A stretch of DNA of 55,368 nucleotides from Melioribacteraceae bacterium (GTDB lineage: Bacteria > Bacteroidota > Ignavibacteria > Ignavibacteriales > Melioribacteraceae). This document shows, piece by piece, positions 17,630 through 25,397 of this stretch (position 1 is its first letter; each line of letters opens with the position of its first letter). The translations under genes and the position numbers were made by a program. A model generated the notes under the pieces. The model searched no databases, was not told the DNA's origin, and saw only the letters and a list, made by a program, of their open reading frames with translations. The stretch is from contig JALSTI010000147.1 in assembly GCA_026983795.1 (NCBI GenBank), positions 1-55,368 of the forward strand, given 5' to 3'.

Positions 17630-19927
17630 CTACAGAGATACAGCAGATGAGCTCATTACCGCCAAGTGATTTCTATGCTTTACAATTATAAAATAATTTC
17701 CATGTGGAGCGGCAATAGGAATTTCGGTTCCTGTTCCGTTATCATCAACTATCCAGCCGTCTTTTCTTAAGAAAGCACTGCGGGAGGCAACAACCGGACC
17801 GTTGACCGAATCTTTTAATTGAACCAAGACCCAATCAACTACATTGGAAGGAACGCTTTTTACGGTTCTTTGATCTTCCGGATATGGTGAAGTTAGAGGA
17901 ATCTCGTTATTGGATTGCAATGCTGTGTTCATTAGATTAGATGATGAATTATACGGTCCCTGAAGAACTATTTTAATTTGTGCTAAAACTCCCTGTACCC
18001 AAACCGAATACGATCTCGGCGGAAGTTCTATTAAAACCTCATTATTTGAATTTACTTTTGTATAAGTTGAAAATGTATTGTCTATTAAATTAACAAATAC
18101 ATCACCCGGACTCACATTGGAAGTATTTATTCCTTGTAAAACTTTAAGCGTATCGGTACCGCCGGCATAATTAATTCCTACAATAACATCTTGCCCGGAC
18201 GGCGTATTCATTAATTGGTAAATCAAAGTTGTGGTATTAAAACCAGAAGAAAACGTTTGGCTGTAAGGCGTTCCGCTTCTGCTTAAATAATCCCTTGCAG
18301 ACGATCCGAAAATATACTTTTTGTGAATTGACATAAGTTTATCAATTTTATTTTTCATTCCGCTATTGGAAAATCCGCTTACGTAATAATAATCGGGATA
18401 AAAAACGGTTGGCAGTCCGACTTGATTATTCGTTAAAATATAAGCATATCCGAGAATGGGATCGTTTTGAATGTTGTTTTTTTCTTTGGCTAAATCATGG
18501 TTGTTTATAAAAGTTACAACATTAAATCCACTCATTCCCTCTGCATCTACCAGGCTCGAATTAAACACATTCCGCACATCATATCCGTAAGTATCGGATG
18601 CGTCTTTCAATGCATAGAACAAAGGGAAATCGAACACGCGGGGTATAATAGCTGCTTTTGTATCTGCATCCATGTAAGAATAAACCTGGTCAATCCAATT
18701 TTTAAGAGTAGCCGGATTACCATCAAAATACTCGCCGACGTTAAGTTGAGGATCTATTCCCAAGTTATGCAAATGATCGAACAAGTCGCCGACAAACTCG
18801 GGTGTAAAATGTTTAACCGCATCCATACGCAATCCTCTAATTCCCACATTGTTCCATAGCCAGTCGGTCCAAGTAAATAATGTATCCCTTGTTGCAGTAA
18901 CATACTGGTCATAATCGTAAAAGAACCAAGGCCAGTCCCAATCGCCGCAAAGCGTAGTAGTATTGGTATTATTGGGTTTAAAATTCTGCCAGTCCATAAA
19001 ACCTCGACCGCTGGGCATAGCGGTAAAATCGGTATAAGTTTGGTAAATGATATCAGGTTGAATATTTACCGTAGGATTTACACCGTCGTTATACCACAAT
19101 TCGTAAATATAATGATCAGAATATTGGGCATCGTTTGGTAAAACACAAAAGAGAGTATCGCCGGTTGTATTAAAATCTTGTGCGGTAAGAGATAAAGCAA
19201 ATTCGTCAATTTTACATCCCGATGAGTCGAGAGCCGCGAACCAATTTCTACCAAGAGTAACGTTATTATCCGGCTCGCCGCAACCGCCGCCGCCGTTAGG
19301 TTCAACTTCCGTCGTATCCGGGAGTCCTTGCCATCCCACTTTTCCCGTCCAAACGTAAAACTTATAAGTATTGCCGTAAAAATCCGGATTTTCTGTTTTC
19401 GATTTTATTTTAAAGTAATACGTGCCTGCACCTTTACCTGTCGATCCTCCTATCGGTAAAATAAATCTTACTCTATCCGACGGATAAGGGCAATTGCCCG
19501 GATATGTAAAATTTTCAATCCAATTTTCCACTGCGGGATTATTTTCGGCGGCACCGCCGTCGCGATGGTTGTATACCACATCCGCCACGGTATAAATTCC
19601 GTTGGAATTAAATGTGGCAATAAGATTATCCACATCTGTTCGGGATCCGAAACCGGTGGGACCCAAACCAAACCCGCCCAAGTCAAATAAATCTTTTGGA
19701 TCGTATCCGTTGCTGTTACTGCCGGAGCTTGTACGGGATAACGGAGGGAGCCAGACGTATGTAAAACCTGCATTTGCCAAATCAGATGCTTTGTTTTGCA
19801 ATGTATCCGCCCAGTTGGCTCCGTCCGTTGTTTTCGGATAATCCCAATACCAACCTTGGAAAAGAAAATCCTGTGCCGATAAATTTATTGTAAAAAATAT
19901 TAGCAGAACAGCAAAGTATTTTTTCAT
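17630..19927 (-). CDS. secreted alpha-amylase family (GH13) glycoside hydrolase
   Basis: About 765 residues. I start at the ATG at 19927, which gives a clean signal peptide (MKKYFAVLLIFFTINLSAQ). GH13 motifs in order: region I VADVVYNH, region II GLRMDAVKHF (catalytic Asp, about residue 368), region III NVGEYFDG (catalytic Glu, about 397) and region IV TFINNHD (about 475). A barrel insertion of about 180 residues (about 150-330) is beta-rich. After the catalytic region comes a C-terminal module (VDWVLVQLKD ... FLRKDG ... VKHRNHLAVMSS), and the protein ends without a type-A sorting domain. It presumably cuts alpha-glucans outside the cytoplasm. Confidence 0.93.
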   Translation of the reverse strand: MKKYFAVLLIFFTINLSAQDFLFQGWYWDYPKTTDGANWADTLQNKASDLANAGFTYVWLPPLSRTSSGSNSNGYDPKDLFDLGGFGLGPTGFGSRTDVDNLIATFNSNGIYTVADVVYNHRDGGAAENNPAVENWIENFTYPGNCPYPSDRVRFILPIGGSTGKGAGTYYFKIKSKTENPDFYGNTYKFYVWTGKVGWQGLPDTTEVEPNGGGGCGEPDNNVTLGRNWFAALDSSGCKIDEFALSLTAQDFNTTGDTLFCVLPNDAQYSDHYIYELWYNDGVNPTVNIQPDIIYQTYTDFTAMPSGRGFMDWQNFKPNNTNTTTLCGDWDWPWFFYDYDQYVTATRDTLFTWTDWLWNNVGIRGLRMDAVKHFTPEFVGDLFDHLHNLGIDPQLNVGEYFDGNPATLKNWIDQVYSYMDADTKAAIIPRVFDFPLFYALKDASDTYGYDVRNVFNSSLVDAEGMSGFNVVTFINNHDLAKEKNNIQNDPILGYAYILTNNQVGLPTVFYPDYYYVSGFSNSGMKNKIDKLMSIHKKYIFGSSARDYLSRSGTPYSQTFSSGFNTTTLIYQLMNTPSGQDVIVGINYAGGTDTLKVLQGINTSNVSPGDVFVNLIDNTFSTYTKVNSNNEVLIELPPRSYSVWVQGVLAQIKIVLQGPYNSSSNLMNTALQSNNEIPLTSPYPEDQRTVKSVPSNVVDWVLVQLKDSVNGPVVASRSAFLRKDGWIVDDNGTGTEIPIAAPHGNYFIIVKHRNHLAVMSSSAVSL

Positions 19928-20018
19928 AAAAATAAAGTGAAAATTTGTAATTGATATTTTTCGAATATACAAAAAAGGGCGAAATTATTTCGCCCTCCAC
20001 GTCACAACCGGGAAAAAA

Positions 20019-21167
20019 TTATTTTAATAAAATCATTTTACGAATTTGTGAAAAATTACCGGCGGTTAATTTATAGAAATAAATTCCGCTCGGTAAATTG
20101 CTTGCATTGAATGTTACGGAATAATTTCCGGGAGATTGTTGTTTATTCACCAATGTTACTACTTCTTTACCAAGTACGTCATAAATTTTTAATTGCACTA
20201 GTTGAGACGTTGCATGCAACGTCTTTACGGCAACCGGTACAGTATATTTAATTGTTGTTGCCGGGTTAAAGGGATTGGGGTAATTTTGACTTAAAGAAAA
20301 CTTGGAAGGCAATCCTAAATTAGCTTCTATAATGTTGGAATATTCATAACTTCCGTTAACATCAACTTGTTTTAGTCTGTAAAAATATTTTCCGGAAGCT
20401 GCCGTTTTATCGACAAATTTATATTCTTCCGGCGAATTACTGTTTCCGTGTCCCTTTACAAAGCCGAGCTCGTTCCACTTTCCTTTAGCGAAAGAGGACT
20501 TTCGCTCTACATAAAATCCGTAATTGTTTACTTCCGTTGCGGTTTTCCATTTAAGCTCGACATATTTATTTGAGATATTAGCGGAAAATGAGGTAAGTTC
20601 TACGGGAAGTGATTGGTTAACTGTAAATGTTGCTTGGTAATTTAGACCTCCTCTACTATCATAAATTGTTGATGCAGCGTCTACACCATTAGTGTAGATT
20701 ACTGCATAAACTTCTAAAGTATAATCACCAGATGACAAAGTACTTCCGCTTAATATATCTACGCCCTTATCGGTAGTATTACTACCAGCTATATCAGTTC
20801 CCCATTGTTGATCACCTGCATGTCCGTTAACATTATCAATTTGAAACGCATAATTTATTTCAGTAAAAGAACCGCTTGGGCTACCTACAGGATAAATTCT
20901 GTAAAACAATGATGCACCTGTTACATCTGTTCCATTGTTTTTATAGCTTTTTAATTGCCCTCCCAAAACCAAAGAATGATTAGTTAAATCAAATGAACCA
21001 AGGTTTGCACCTTGAAAATCCGGATTGGCTGTTGAGGCTCCGAGATCATAATAAGTATTTCCGGCTCCATTAGCATTAACTATAGCAAAAGAATCAAAAA
21101 TACCCCCGCCGGCAAATAGACTAATGTTCATACAAAATAATATTAGAACTATAAAAATTTTTCTCAT
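20019..21167 (-). CDS. secreted protein with type IX sorting domain, unknown N-terminal domain
   Basis: A 382-residue protein. A signal peptide (to about FAGGG, residue 22) leads to a roughly 170-residue beta-rich domain that I do not recognise. A fibronectin-like module follows (LPVELTSFSANISNKYVELK ... YSNIIEANL), common in these secreted proteins, then the type-A sorting domain (FSLSQNYPNPFNP ... SGIYFYKLTAG ... KMILLK). AGGAGGAAAA precedes the ATG. Two palindromes are translated within it: one in the fibronectin-like part (ERKSSFAKGK) and one in the sorting domain (KTLHATSQL). It lies just upstream of the amylase on the same strand; a shared role in glucan binding is only a guess. Confidence 0.8.
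   Translation of the reverse strand: MRKIFIVLILFCMNISLFAGGGIFDSFAIVNANGAGNTYYDLGASTANPDFQGANLGSFDLTNHSLVLGGQLKSYKNNGTDVTGASLFYRIYPVGSPSGSFTEINYAFQIDNVNGHAGDQQWGTDIAGSNTTDKGVDILSGSTLSSGDYTLEVYAVIYTNGVDAASTIYDSRGGLNYQATFTVNQSLPVELTSFSANISNKYVELKWKTATEVNNYGFYVERKSSFAKGKWNELGFVKGHGNSNSPEEYKFVDKTAASGKYFYRLKQVDVNGSYEYSNIIEANLGLPSKFSLSQNYPNPFNPATTIKYTVPVAVKTLHATSQLVQLKIYDVLGKEVVTLVNKQQSPGNYSVTFNASNLPSGIYFYKLTAGNFSQIRKMILLK
20205..20224. repeat. in-frame 20-bp palindrome in sorting domain (copy 2)
   Basis: AGACGTTGCATGCAACGTCT, identical to the copy at 11198-11217 and at the same place in the sorting domain. It is translated in the same frame as KTLHATSQL. Confidence 0.9.
20487..20506. repeat. in-frame hairpin AGCGAAAG-AGGA-CTTTCGCT
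   Basis: A perfect 8-bp stem with a four-base loop inside the fibronectin-like module of the sorting-domain protein. On the coding strand it is translated as ERKSSFA. A related hairpin (CAAAAG-AGGA-CTTTTG) lies between genes at 45843-45862. Confidence 0.75.
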
Positions 21168-21256
21168 TTTTCCTCCTGTATATAATTTATATCAAAAAGA
21201 TTGGTTTAAACTTATTAAAATTATGTAGGTAAAATCAATTTAGCATTGAAAAATAA

Positions 21257-22492
21257 TTATCTTTTCGTCAAAATAATTTCGGTTATTTCCGGAGTTGAGT
21301 TATAACGTACCGGAGCAATCGACATTCCGAGTCCGCGAGTAACAATCATTAACATATTCCCGAACCGGTAATTTCCGCGCATATACGGAGTTTCAATCTG
21401 AGTGGGCGAAAGATTATAAAACGGAAACAGGAACGTCATTTGTCCGCCGTGAGTATGTCCGCACAGATATAAATCGTATTTATGCTTTTGTGCAAACTTG
21501 ATTAACCGCTGCCGCGGCTGGTGAACTAAAAATATTTTCAAATCATATTTAGTTGAATCGTATGCAAGAGTATCCAGAATTCCGATGGGCGCTTTATCCA
21601 CATAAGTATTTTTTACAAACGAAACTTTTATTTTAGCCGAGTCGACTTTTATAATCCGGTTTTCGTCGTCTATCATCGGAACGCCGGCAGCGTACATAGC
21701 TTGCTCTACTTCGTGCAAGCTGCGTTTCATATCCGAACGGTAAGCCCAGTTGTCATGGTCGCCAACACAACTGTATTTGCCATACTTTGCTTTTATTCTG
21801 CCAAGATATTCGGCTCCAATTTTTATGTAATTCGGTGTGCTTGTAATTATATCTCCGCCGATTAAAACAAGATCCGGTTTTAGTCCGTTCACTTTTTTAA
21901 TAAAATTCCCTAATCTTTTTTGATCGGTGTAACGGTCGGCTTGCGTATCGGAAATGAGAACAAGTTTAAATCCTTCCAAAACATCAGGTAAATTTTCTTT
22001 TTGATAAACAACTTTTCTAACTTCAACCGAATTGTAATCGTAAATTATTCTGGCGGGAACATAAATAACAAAAAGCAGCAGCAGTCCCATAAATACAGCC
22101 GACTCATATTTATTTAACTTTGTTTTATCTTTTGTGAAAAAATTTAGTAAAAGAAAAATAACTTTAAATATTAAGAATATTAGAATTACCTGAGCAATTA
22201 CAATTGCGGCAATCCAAAAGGGATATTGAATTAAATAGTCGAAAATGATGTTTTGTGGCGGAGTAAAACTTCTCGTACCGGAAATAAACATATACGCCAA
22301 GGAAATTATAATAAATATTGGAAGAAGGTTAATAAAAATTGCTGCGAAATTTCTCCACAGTTTTATTTTTCTTAACGATATTGCGGGAAGCAAGTTGTGA
22401 AATGATTTCGTGAATTTTTTAAAGAAATATATTTCCACTGCCACCAGAGCAATCAAAATCAGAATTACTTTTATAAAAAATATTGCCGACAT
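21257..22492 (-). CDS. membrane-anchored metallophosphoesterase
   Basis: A 411-residue protein. The N-terminal 150 residues hold about four hydrophobic segments; the rest is a calcineurin-like phosphoesterase domain. Metal motifs: ISDTQAD (about 181-186), GGDIIT (212-217), GDHDNW (244-249) and CGHTHGGQM (about 345). The first and third differ from the usual DxH and GNHD: a Gln replaces the His, and an Asp replaces the Asn. The GHTHGG motif is intact. Related proteins hydrolyse phosphodiesters or lipid A precursors; the substrate here is unknown. Its upstream region contains a hairpin and a miniature element. Confidence 0.85.
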   Translation of the reverse strand: MSAIFFIKVILILIALVAVEIYFFKKFTKSFHNLLPAISLRKIKLWRNFAAIFINLLPIFIIISLAYMFISGTRSFTPPQNIIFDYLIQYPFWIAAIVIAQVILIFLIFKVIFLLLNFFTKDKTKLNKYESAVFMGLLLLFVIYVPARIIYDYNSVEVRKVVYQKENLPDVLEGFKLVLISDTQADRYTDQKRLGNFIKKVNGLKPDLVLIGGDIITSTPNYIKIGAEYLGRIKAKYGKYSCVGDHDNWAYRSDMKRSLHEVEQAMYAAGVPMIDDENRIIKVDSAKIKVSFVKNTYVDKAPIGILDTLAYDSTKYDLKIFLVHQPRQRLIKFAQKHKYDLYLCGHTHGGQMTFLFPFYNLSPTQIETPYMRGNYRFGNMLMIVTRGLGMSIAPVRYNSTPEITEIILTKR

Positions 22493-22536
22493 AAATTCTC
22501 TGTTTAATCAAAAGTGCTTAGTTATATACATCAAAG

Positions 22537-22612
22537 GCCCAACTTTTGTTTTTTTTCAAATTTAATTCTATTAAAAATATTCTGTAATGAAAAAAGTTGG
22601 GCTTTTTTCATT
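22537..22612 (+). promoter_or_regulatory. alternative hairpins with a T-run, no plus-strand gene
   Basis: AATGAAAAAAG (22586-22596) pairs perfectly with CTTTTTTCATT (22602-22612). The bases of that hairpin (AAAAGTTGGGC) can instead pair with the upstream GCCCAACTTTT (22537-22547). The two pairings exclude each other, and the downstream T-run makes it terminator-like on the plus strand. No plus-strand gene precedes it. Confidence 0.45.
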
Positions 22613-22637
22613 ATAATTATTATTTCAATTATAACTC

Positions 22638-22805
22638 AACTCAAGTTAACCGTTTCAAAATTTAGTTATTAAAAAACCGTTGAAACGGTTATTGTTTATT
22701 TGTTTTGCTTATTAATCCATGACTCAAGTCGTGGGTTAAGAACACCGGAAATCTTAACTTCATAACGGTTTTAACGGTTTATAAAATTCAGCGGTCAATT
22801 TGAGT
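22638..22805 (+). mobile_element. 168-bp miniature inverted-repeat element, copy 2
   Basis: The inverted counterpart of the element at 17325-17493, with the same terminal inverted repeats (AACTCAAGTTAACCG ... CGGTCAATTTGAGTA) and the same three internal hairpins. I count about 13 differences in 169 bases. It lies in the 430-base gap between the Mut7-C and metallophosphoesterase genes. Apart from this element and the hairpin at 22537-22612 I see nothing in that gap. Confidence 0.9.
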
Positions 22806-22924
22806 AACTTAACCATTAAAAGCGATTGATTTATTAGACAGTTAAAACACAAAAAAGTTCAAACATAAATCCGCTCACAAAACAACGTGCGGAAAGGTAT
22901 GATTAAGTTATGAATATTATTAGT

Positions 22925-23680
22925 TTAATTTTTTATATTCAATTTATCTAAAAGTTTTTTCATTTTTTGGTAATGTGTGCCTCTCCAATAAATTTTATCG
23001 CACTGTCTGCATATCCAAAATTCGTTTTTAGACTCCTTCACTTTTGCCGGTAGTCTGTTTATTACAGAATTTTTATCTACTTGTTCCAGCAATGTATTAC
23101 ATTCAATACAACGCGAAAAAGGGTTGATAAATTTATGCAAATTAAATCTTTCAATTATTTCCGCAACTTGTTTTTCGGCTTTAATATTCCGCACAAAATA
23201 ACCGTGTGTAACTTCATTCCGTTTTAATATACCTATATCCCTTGTTAAAATTGTTCTTCTTTCCTTTTTAGATATATTTATAATTTCCTTGTCATTATAA
23301 TTATTTTCATAAAGCGTGTCAAAACCGAGCATTCGCATTAGTTTTACAAGTTTGCCGAGGTGAACATCCAAAATAAATTTCGGTTTTCTTAACGGTTTGG
23401 TTCGTAAATGCTGAACGCCGGAAATATCGAGCGATTCAAAAACGGGATAAACACTTATTTCGTCTTTATCTTTTACCGGATAATCAAAATTAACGGAAAC
23501 GCCGTTTACAAGTATTAAATCTATTTCCGAATGCGGAACTCCAATAGATTCAATCATATCTTTTACCGAAACACGACCGGAAAACTTATGTTGAAAAATC
23601 ACTTTTCTTCTCTCTGCCGGAAGAAAATCGTTAAGTTCTTCGTAAAATCTGAAATACGCTTTATACTTTTTTTCTTTCAT
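22925..23680 (-). CDS. Mut7-C RNase-fold protein with N-terminal ubiquitin-like domain
   Basis: About 251 residues from the ATG at 23680. Residues 1-85 form a ThiS/MoaD-like ubiquitin fold (the Mut7-C ubiquitin family; SVKDMIESIGVPHSEIDLIL). The Mut7-C domain follows, a PIN-like nuclease fold with DVHLGKLVKLMRMLGFDTLY and ILTRDIGILKR, and ends in a zinc ribbon with CIEC and CRQC pairs and WRGTHYQKM. Members are predicted RNases linked to RNA decay. The open frame extends upstream, but that part lies over the end of the DUF1853 gene and has no family features. It overlaps that gene by 20 bases. Confidence 0.88.
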   Translation of the reverse strand: MKEKKYKAYFRFYEELNDFLPAERRKVIFQHKFSGRVSVKDMIESIGVPHSEIDLILVNGVSVNFDYPVKDKDEISVYPVFESLDISGVQHLRTKPLRKPKFILDVHLGKLVKLMRMLGFDTLYENNYNDKEIINISKKERRTILTRDIGILKRNEVTHGYFVRNIKAEKQVAEIIERFNLHKFINPFSRCIECNTLLEQVDKNSVINRLPAKVKESKNEFWICRQCDKIYWRGTHYQKMKKLLDKLNIKN

Positions 23681-24620
23681 CGTTCGGCCAGCTATTCGAA
23701 ACAATAAAACCCCTTGATTTTTCGAACAAGCAATTATTGTTACCTTGGTAAAGTCCGGCAATCAGCAGCGGATACCGGTTAGCGGAAAAATATTTTTTTA
23801 ATTCAAATATTAATTTTTTAGTATCAAAGATTTTTTCTTTTTTACAATTATAAATTCTCGAAACCCAATTTTTCCTTTCGATAATTTTCCACTTACCGGC
23901 CGAAAAATTATCCAGTAATTCAATATCGCTTTCGCGAAGCCACCAACCCTTTAAGTGTGAAGGCTCCGAACTACCGGGCATAGCATAATTATTGTTTTGA
24001 AAATATTTTAGATTATAAAATAAATATCCTTTTAAAATAACTTTGGAAATCAGATTATTTGTAATTCCCAATTTCTTAAACACTCGTTTTGCCGTTTTGT
24101 TTTCAGCTAACGGAATTTGACTGTTTTGTATTTTATTCAATTTGCTTTGCAGATTATCAATTCCGTTTGGTCCAATAAAATTAGACCATCCGGAAGAATT
24201 ATGCTGAGCCAAATAAAATTTTCCGGCGACCTCAAGATGAATAAATTGACCGGAAGTTAAATCTTTATAAATAAAATCGAACTCTCCCAAAGTTTTATTT
24301 CCGCTGTTTATTTGAATGTTGGAATCGATTAGTTTTACGTCTTCTCTGTGCAGCAACCAAAACTCTACAAGCCGCTCAAAGTATTTGCCGATAAGCCGGG
24401 TGTTATTCTTTTCCAAAAAACAGTTAAGCGCAGACGGATTTTTATCAAGCCGGTTAAGTTGATTTTTAAATATTAAAAACTGATGAAGAAAAAAATCATT
24501 TTCAATAAAATCGATTGAATTTAATTGCACTGAGTTTTGTAATAACGGCGGCGAACCGATTACCCAAGCTAAATCCCGCACGGCTTGAGTATTAAACCGG
24601 TAAAGTCCGGGTAAATCCAT
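23661..24620 (-). CDS. DUF1853 family protein
   Basis: About 319 residues. The start region reads TQAVRDLAWVIGSPPLL, the typical DUF1853 opening, and the central IGKYFERLVEFWLL ... GEFDFIYKD ... HLEVAGKFYL block resembles a restriction-endonuclease-like core (D, ExK-like VEVAxK pattern). Function is unproven. I chose the ATG at 24620, eight bases past the stop of the enoyl-CoA hydratase gene; a TTG at 24683 would add 21 residues inside that gene. The end overlaps the start of Mut7-C, so the two are likely translated together. Confidence 0.82.
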   Translation of the reverse strand: MDLPGLYRFNTQAVRDLAWVIGSPPLLQNSVQLNSIDFIENDFFLHQFLIFKNQLNRLDKNPSALNCFLEKNNTRLIGKYFERLVEFWLLHREDVKLIDSNIQINSGNKTLGEFDFIYKDLTSGQFIHLEVAGKFYLAQHNSSGWSNFIGPNGIDNLQSKLNKIQNSQIPLAENKTAKRVFKKLGITNNLISKVILKGYLFYNLKYFQNNNYAMPGSSEPSHLKGWWLRESDIELLDNFSAGKWKIIERKNWVSRIYNCKKEKIFDTKKLIFELKKYFSANRYPLLIAGLYQGNNNCLFEKSRGFIVSNSWPNDERKKV

Positions 24621-24627
24621 TGCGAGG

Positions 24628-25386
24628 TTATGTTTTACTCTTAAATTTTCTAATAAACTCTTTTGTAAAATCGGAAAGTACAAGTCTGCCGCTATTCTCC
24701 GCGCGTTCTTCTAAAAGTTTATCCCAATGCGCCGTTCCTTCCCAAAATATTTCTTTTAATTTTTTCAAAGCTTCGGGATTGCGGGATGCAAGTTCGTTAG
24801 CGAAATCATCTACAGCTTTATCCAATTCTTCAATCGATTCAAAAGTTTCTTTATAAAAACCGTGCTCCTTTCCCCATGCGGCTGAACGCCATTGGCAATC
24901 GAGAGCCATTGCATTAAAATCTTTTACTCCTATTTTTCTTTCGATCGGAGGACCAACGACAAAAGGACCAAGACCAATTGCCAACTCGCTTAATTTCAGC
25001 GAAGCTGTTGCAGCGGCAAGCGCATAATCGGTAGCGGAAACGAGTCCAACACCGCCGCCTACAGCTTTACCGTGGATCCTGCCGATAATAATTTTATTAC
25101 ACTTCCGCATTGTGTTTACCAATCTTGCAAATCCCATAAAAAACTCTTTCCCCTGCTCAAAAGTTTCAATACTTAGTAATTCATCAAATGAGGCGCCGGC
25201 ACAAAATGCTTTTTCGCCTTCGCTTTTTAGAACAATAACATTCACCGAGTTCTCATCAGATAATTTGACGAATGCTTCTTTTAATTGCTTTAACAATTCG
25301 GATGGCAACGAATTACTTTTAGGATGAAAGAAAGTTACCGTGGCAATTTTATTTTCCGTTTCCGTTTTTACAAATCCTTTTTCCAT
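24628..25386 (-). CDS. enoyl-CoA hydratase/isomerase family protein
   Basis: A 252-residue crotonase-fold protein. The two oxyanion-hole segments are visible: KAFCAGASFDEL (about 59-70) and GRIHGKAVGGGVGLV (about 102-116). The segment LSELAIGLGPFVVGP (about 132-146) supplies the usual glutamate position. Likely acts on an acyl-CoA in fatty acid or branched-chain degradation; substrate not determinable. It lies 11 bases after the HAD phosphatase gene and directly before DUF1853, so HAD, this gene, DUF1853 and Mut7-C form one minus-strand string. Confidence 0.9.
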   Translation of the reverse strand: MEKGFVKTETENKIATVTFFHPKSNSLPSELLKQLKEAFVKLSDENSVNVIVLKSEGEKAFCAGASFDELLSIETFEQGKEFFMGFARLVNTMRKCNKIIIGRIHGKAVGGGVGLVSATDYALAAATASLKLSELAIGLGPFVVGPPIERKIGVKDFNAMALDCQWRSAAWGKEHGFYKETFESIEELDKAVDDFANELASRNPEALKKLKEIFWEGTAHWDKLLEERAENSGRLVLSDFTKEFIRKFKSKT

Positions 25387-25397
25387 ATGTCAATTCT

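Noticed and set aside
17325-22805. Composite transposon formed by the paired miniature elements
   Set aside because: No transposase lies between them and no target duplication is visible around the whole segment; kept only as a low-interest possibility of inversion.
23681-23761. Longer N-terminus for the Mut7-C protein
   Set aside because: The extra 27 residues are out-of-frame sequence of the DUF1853 gene end and the ubiquitin-like domain begins after the ATG at 23680.
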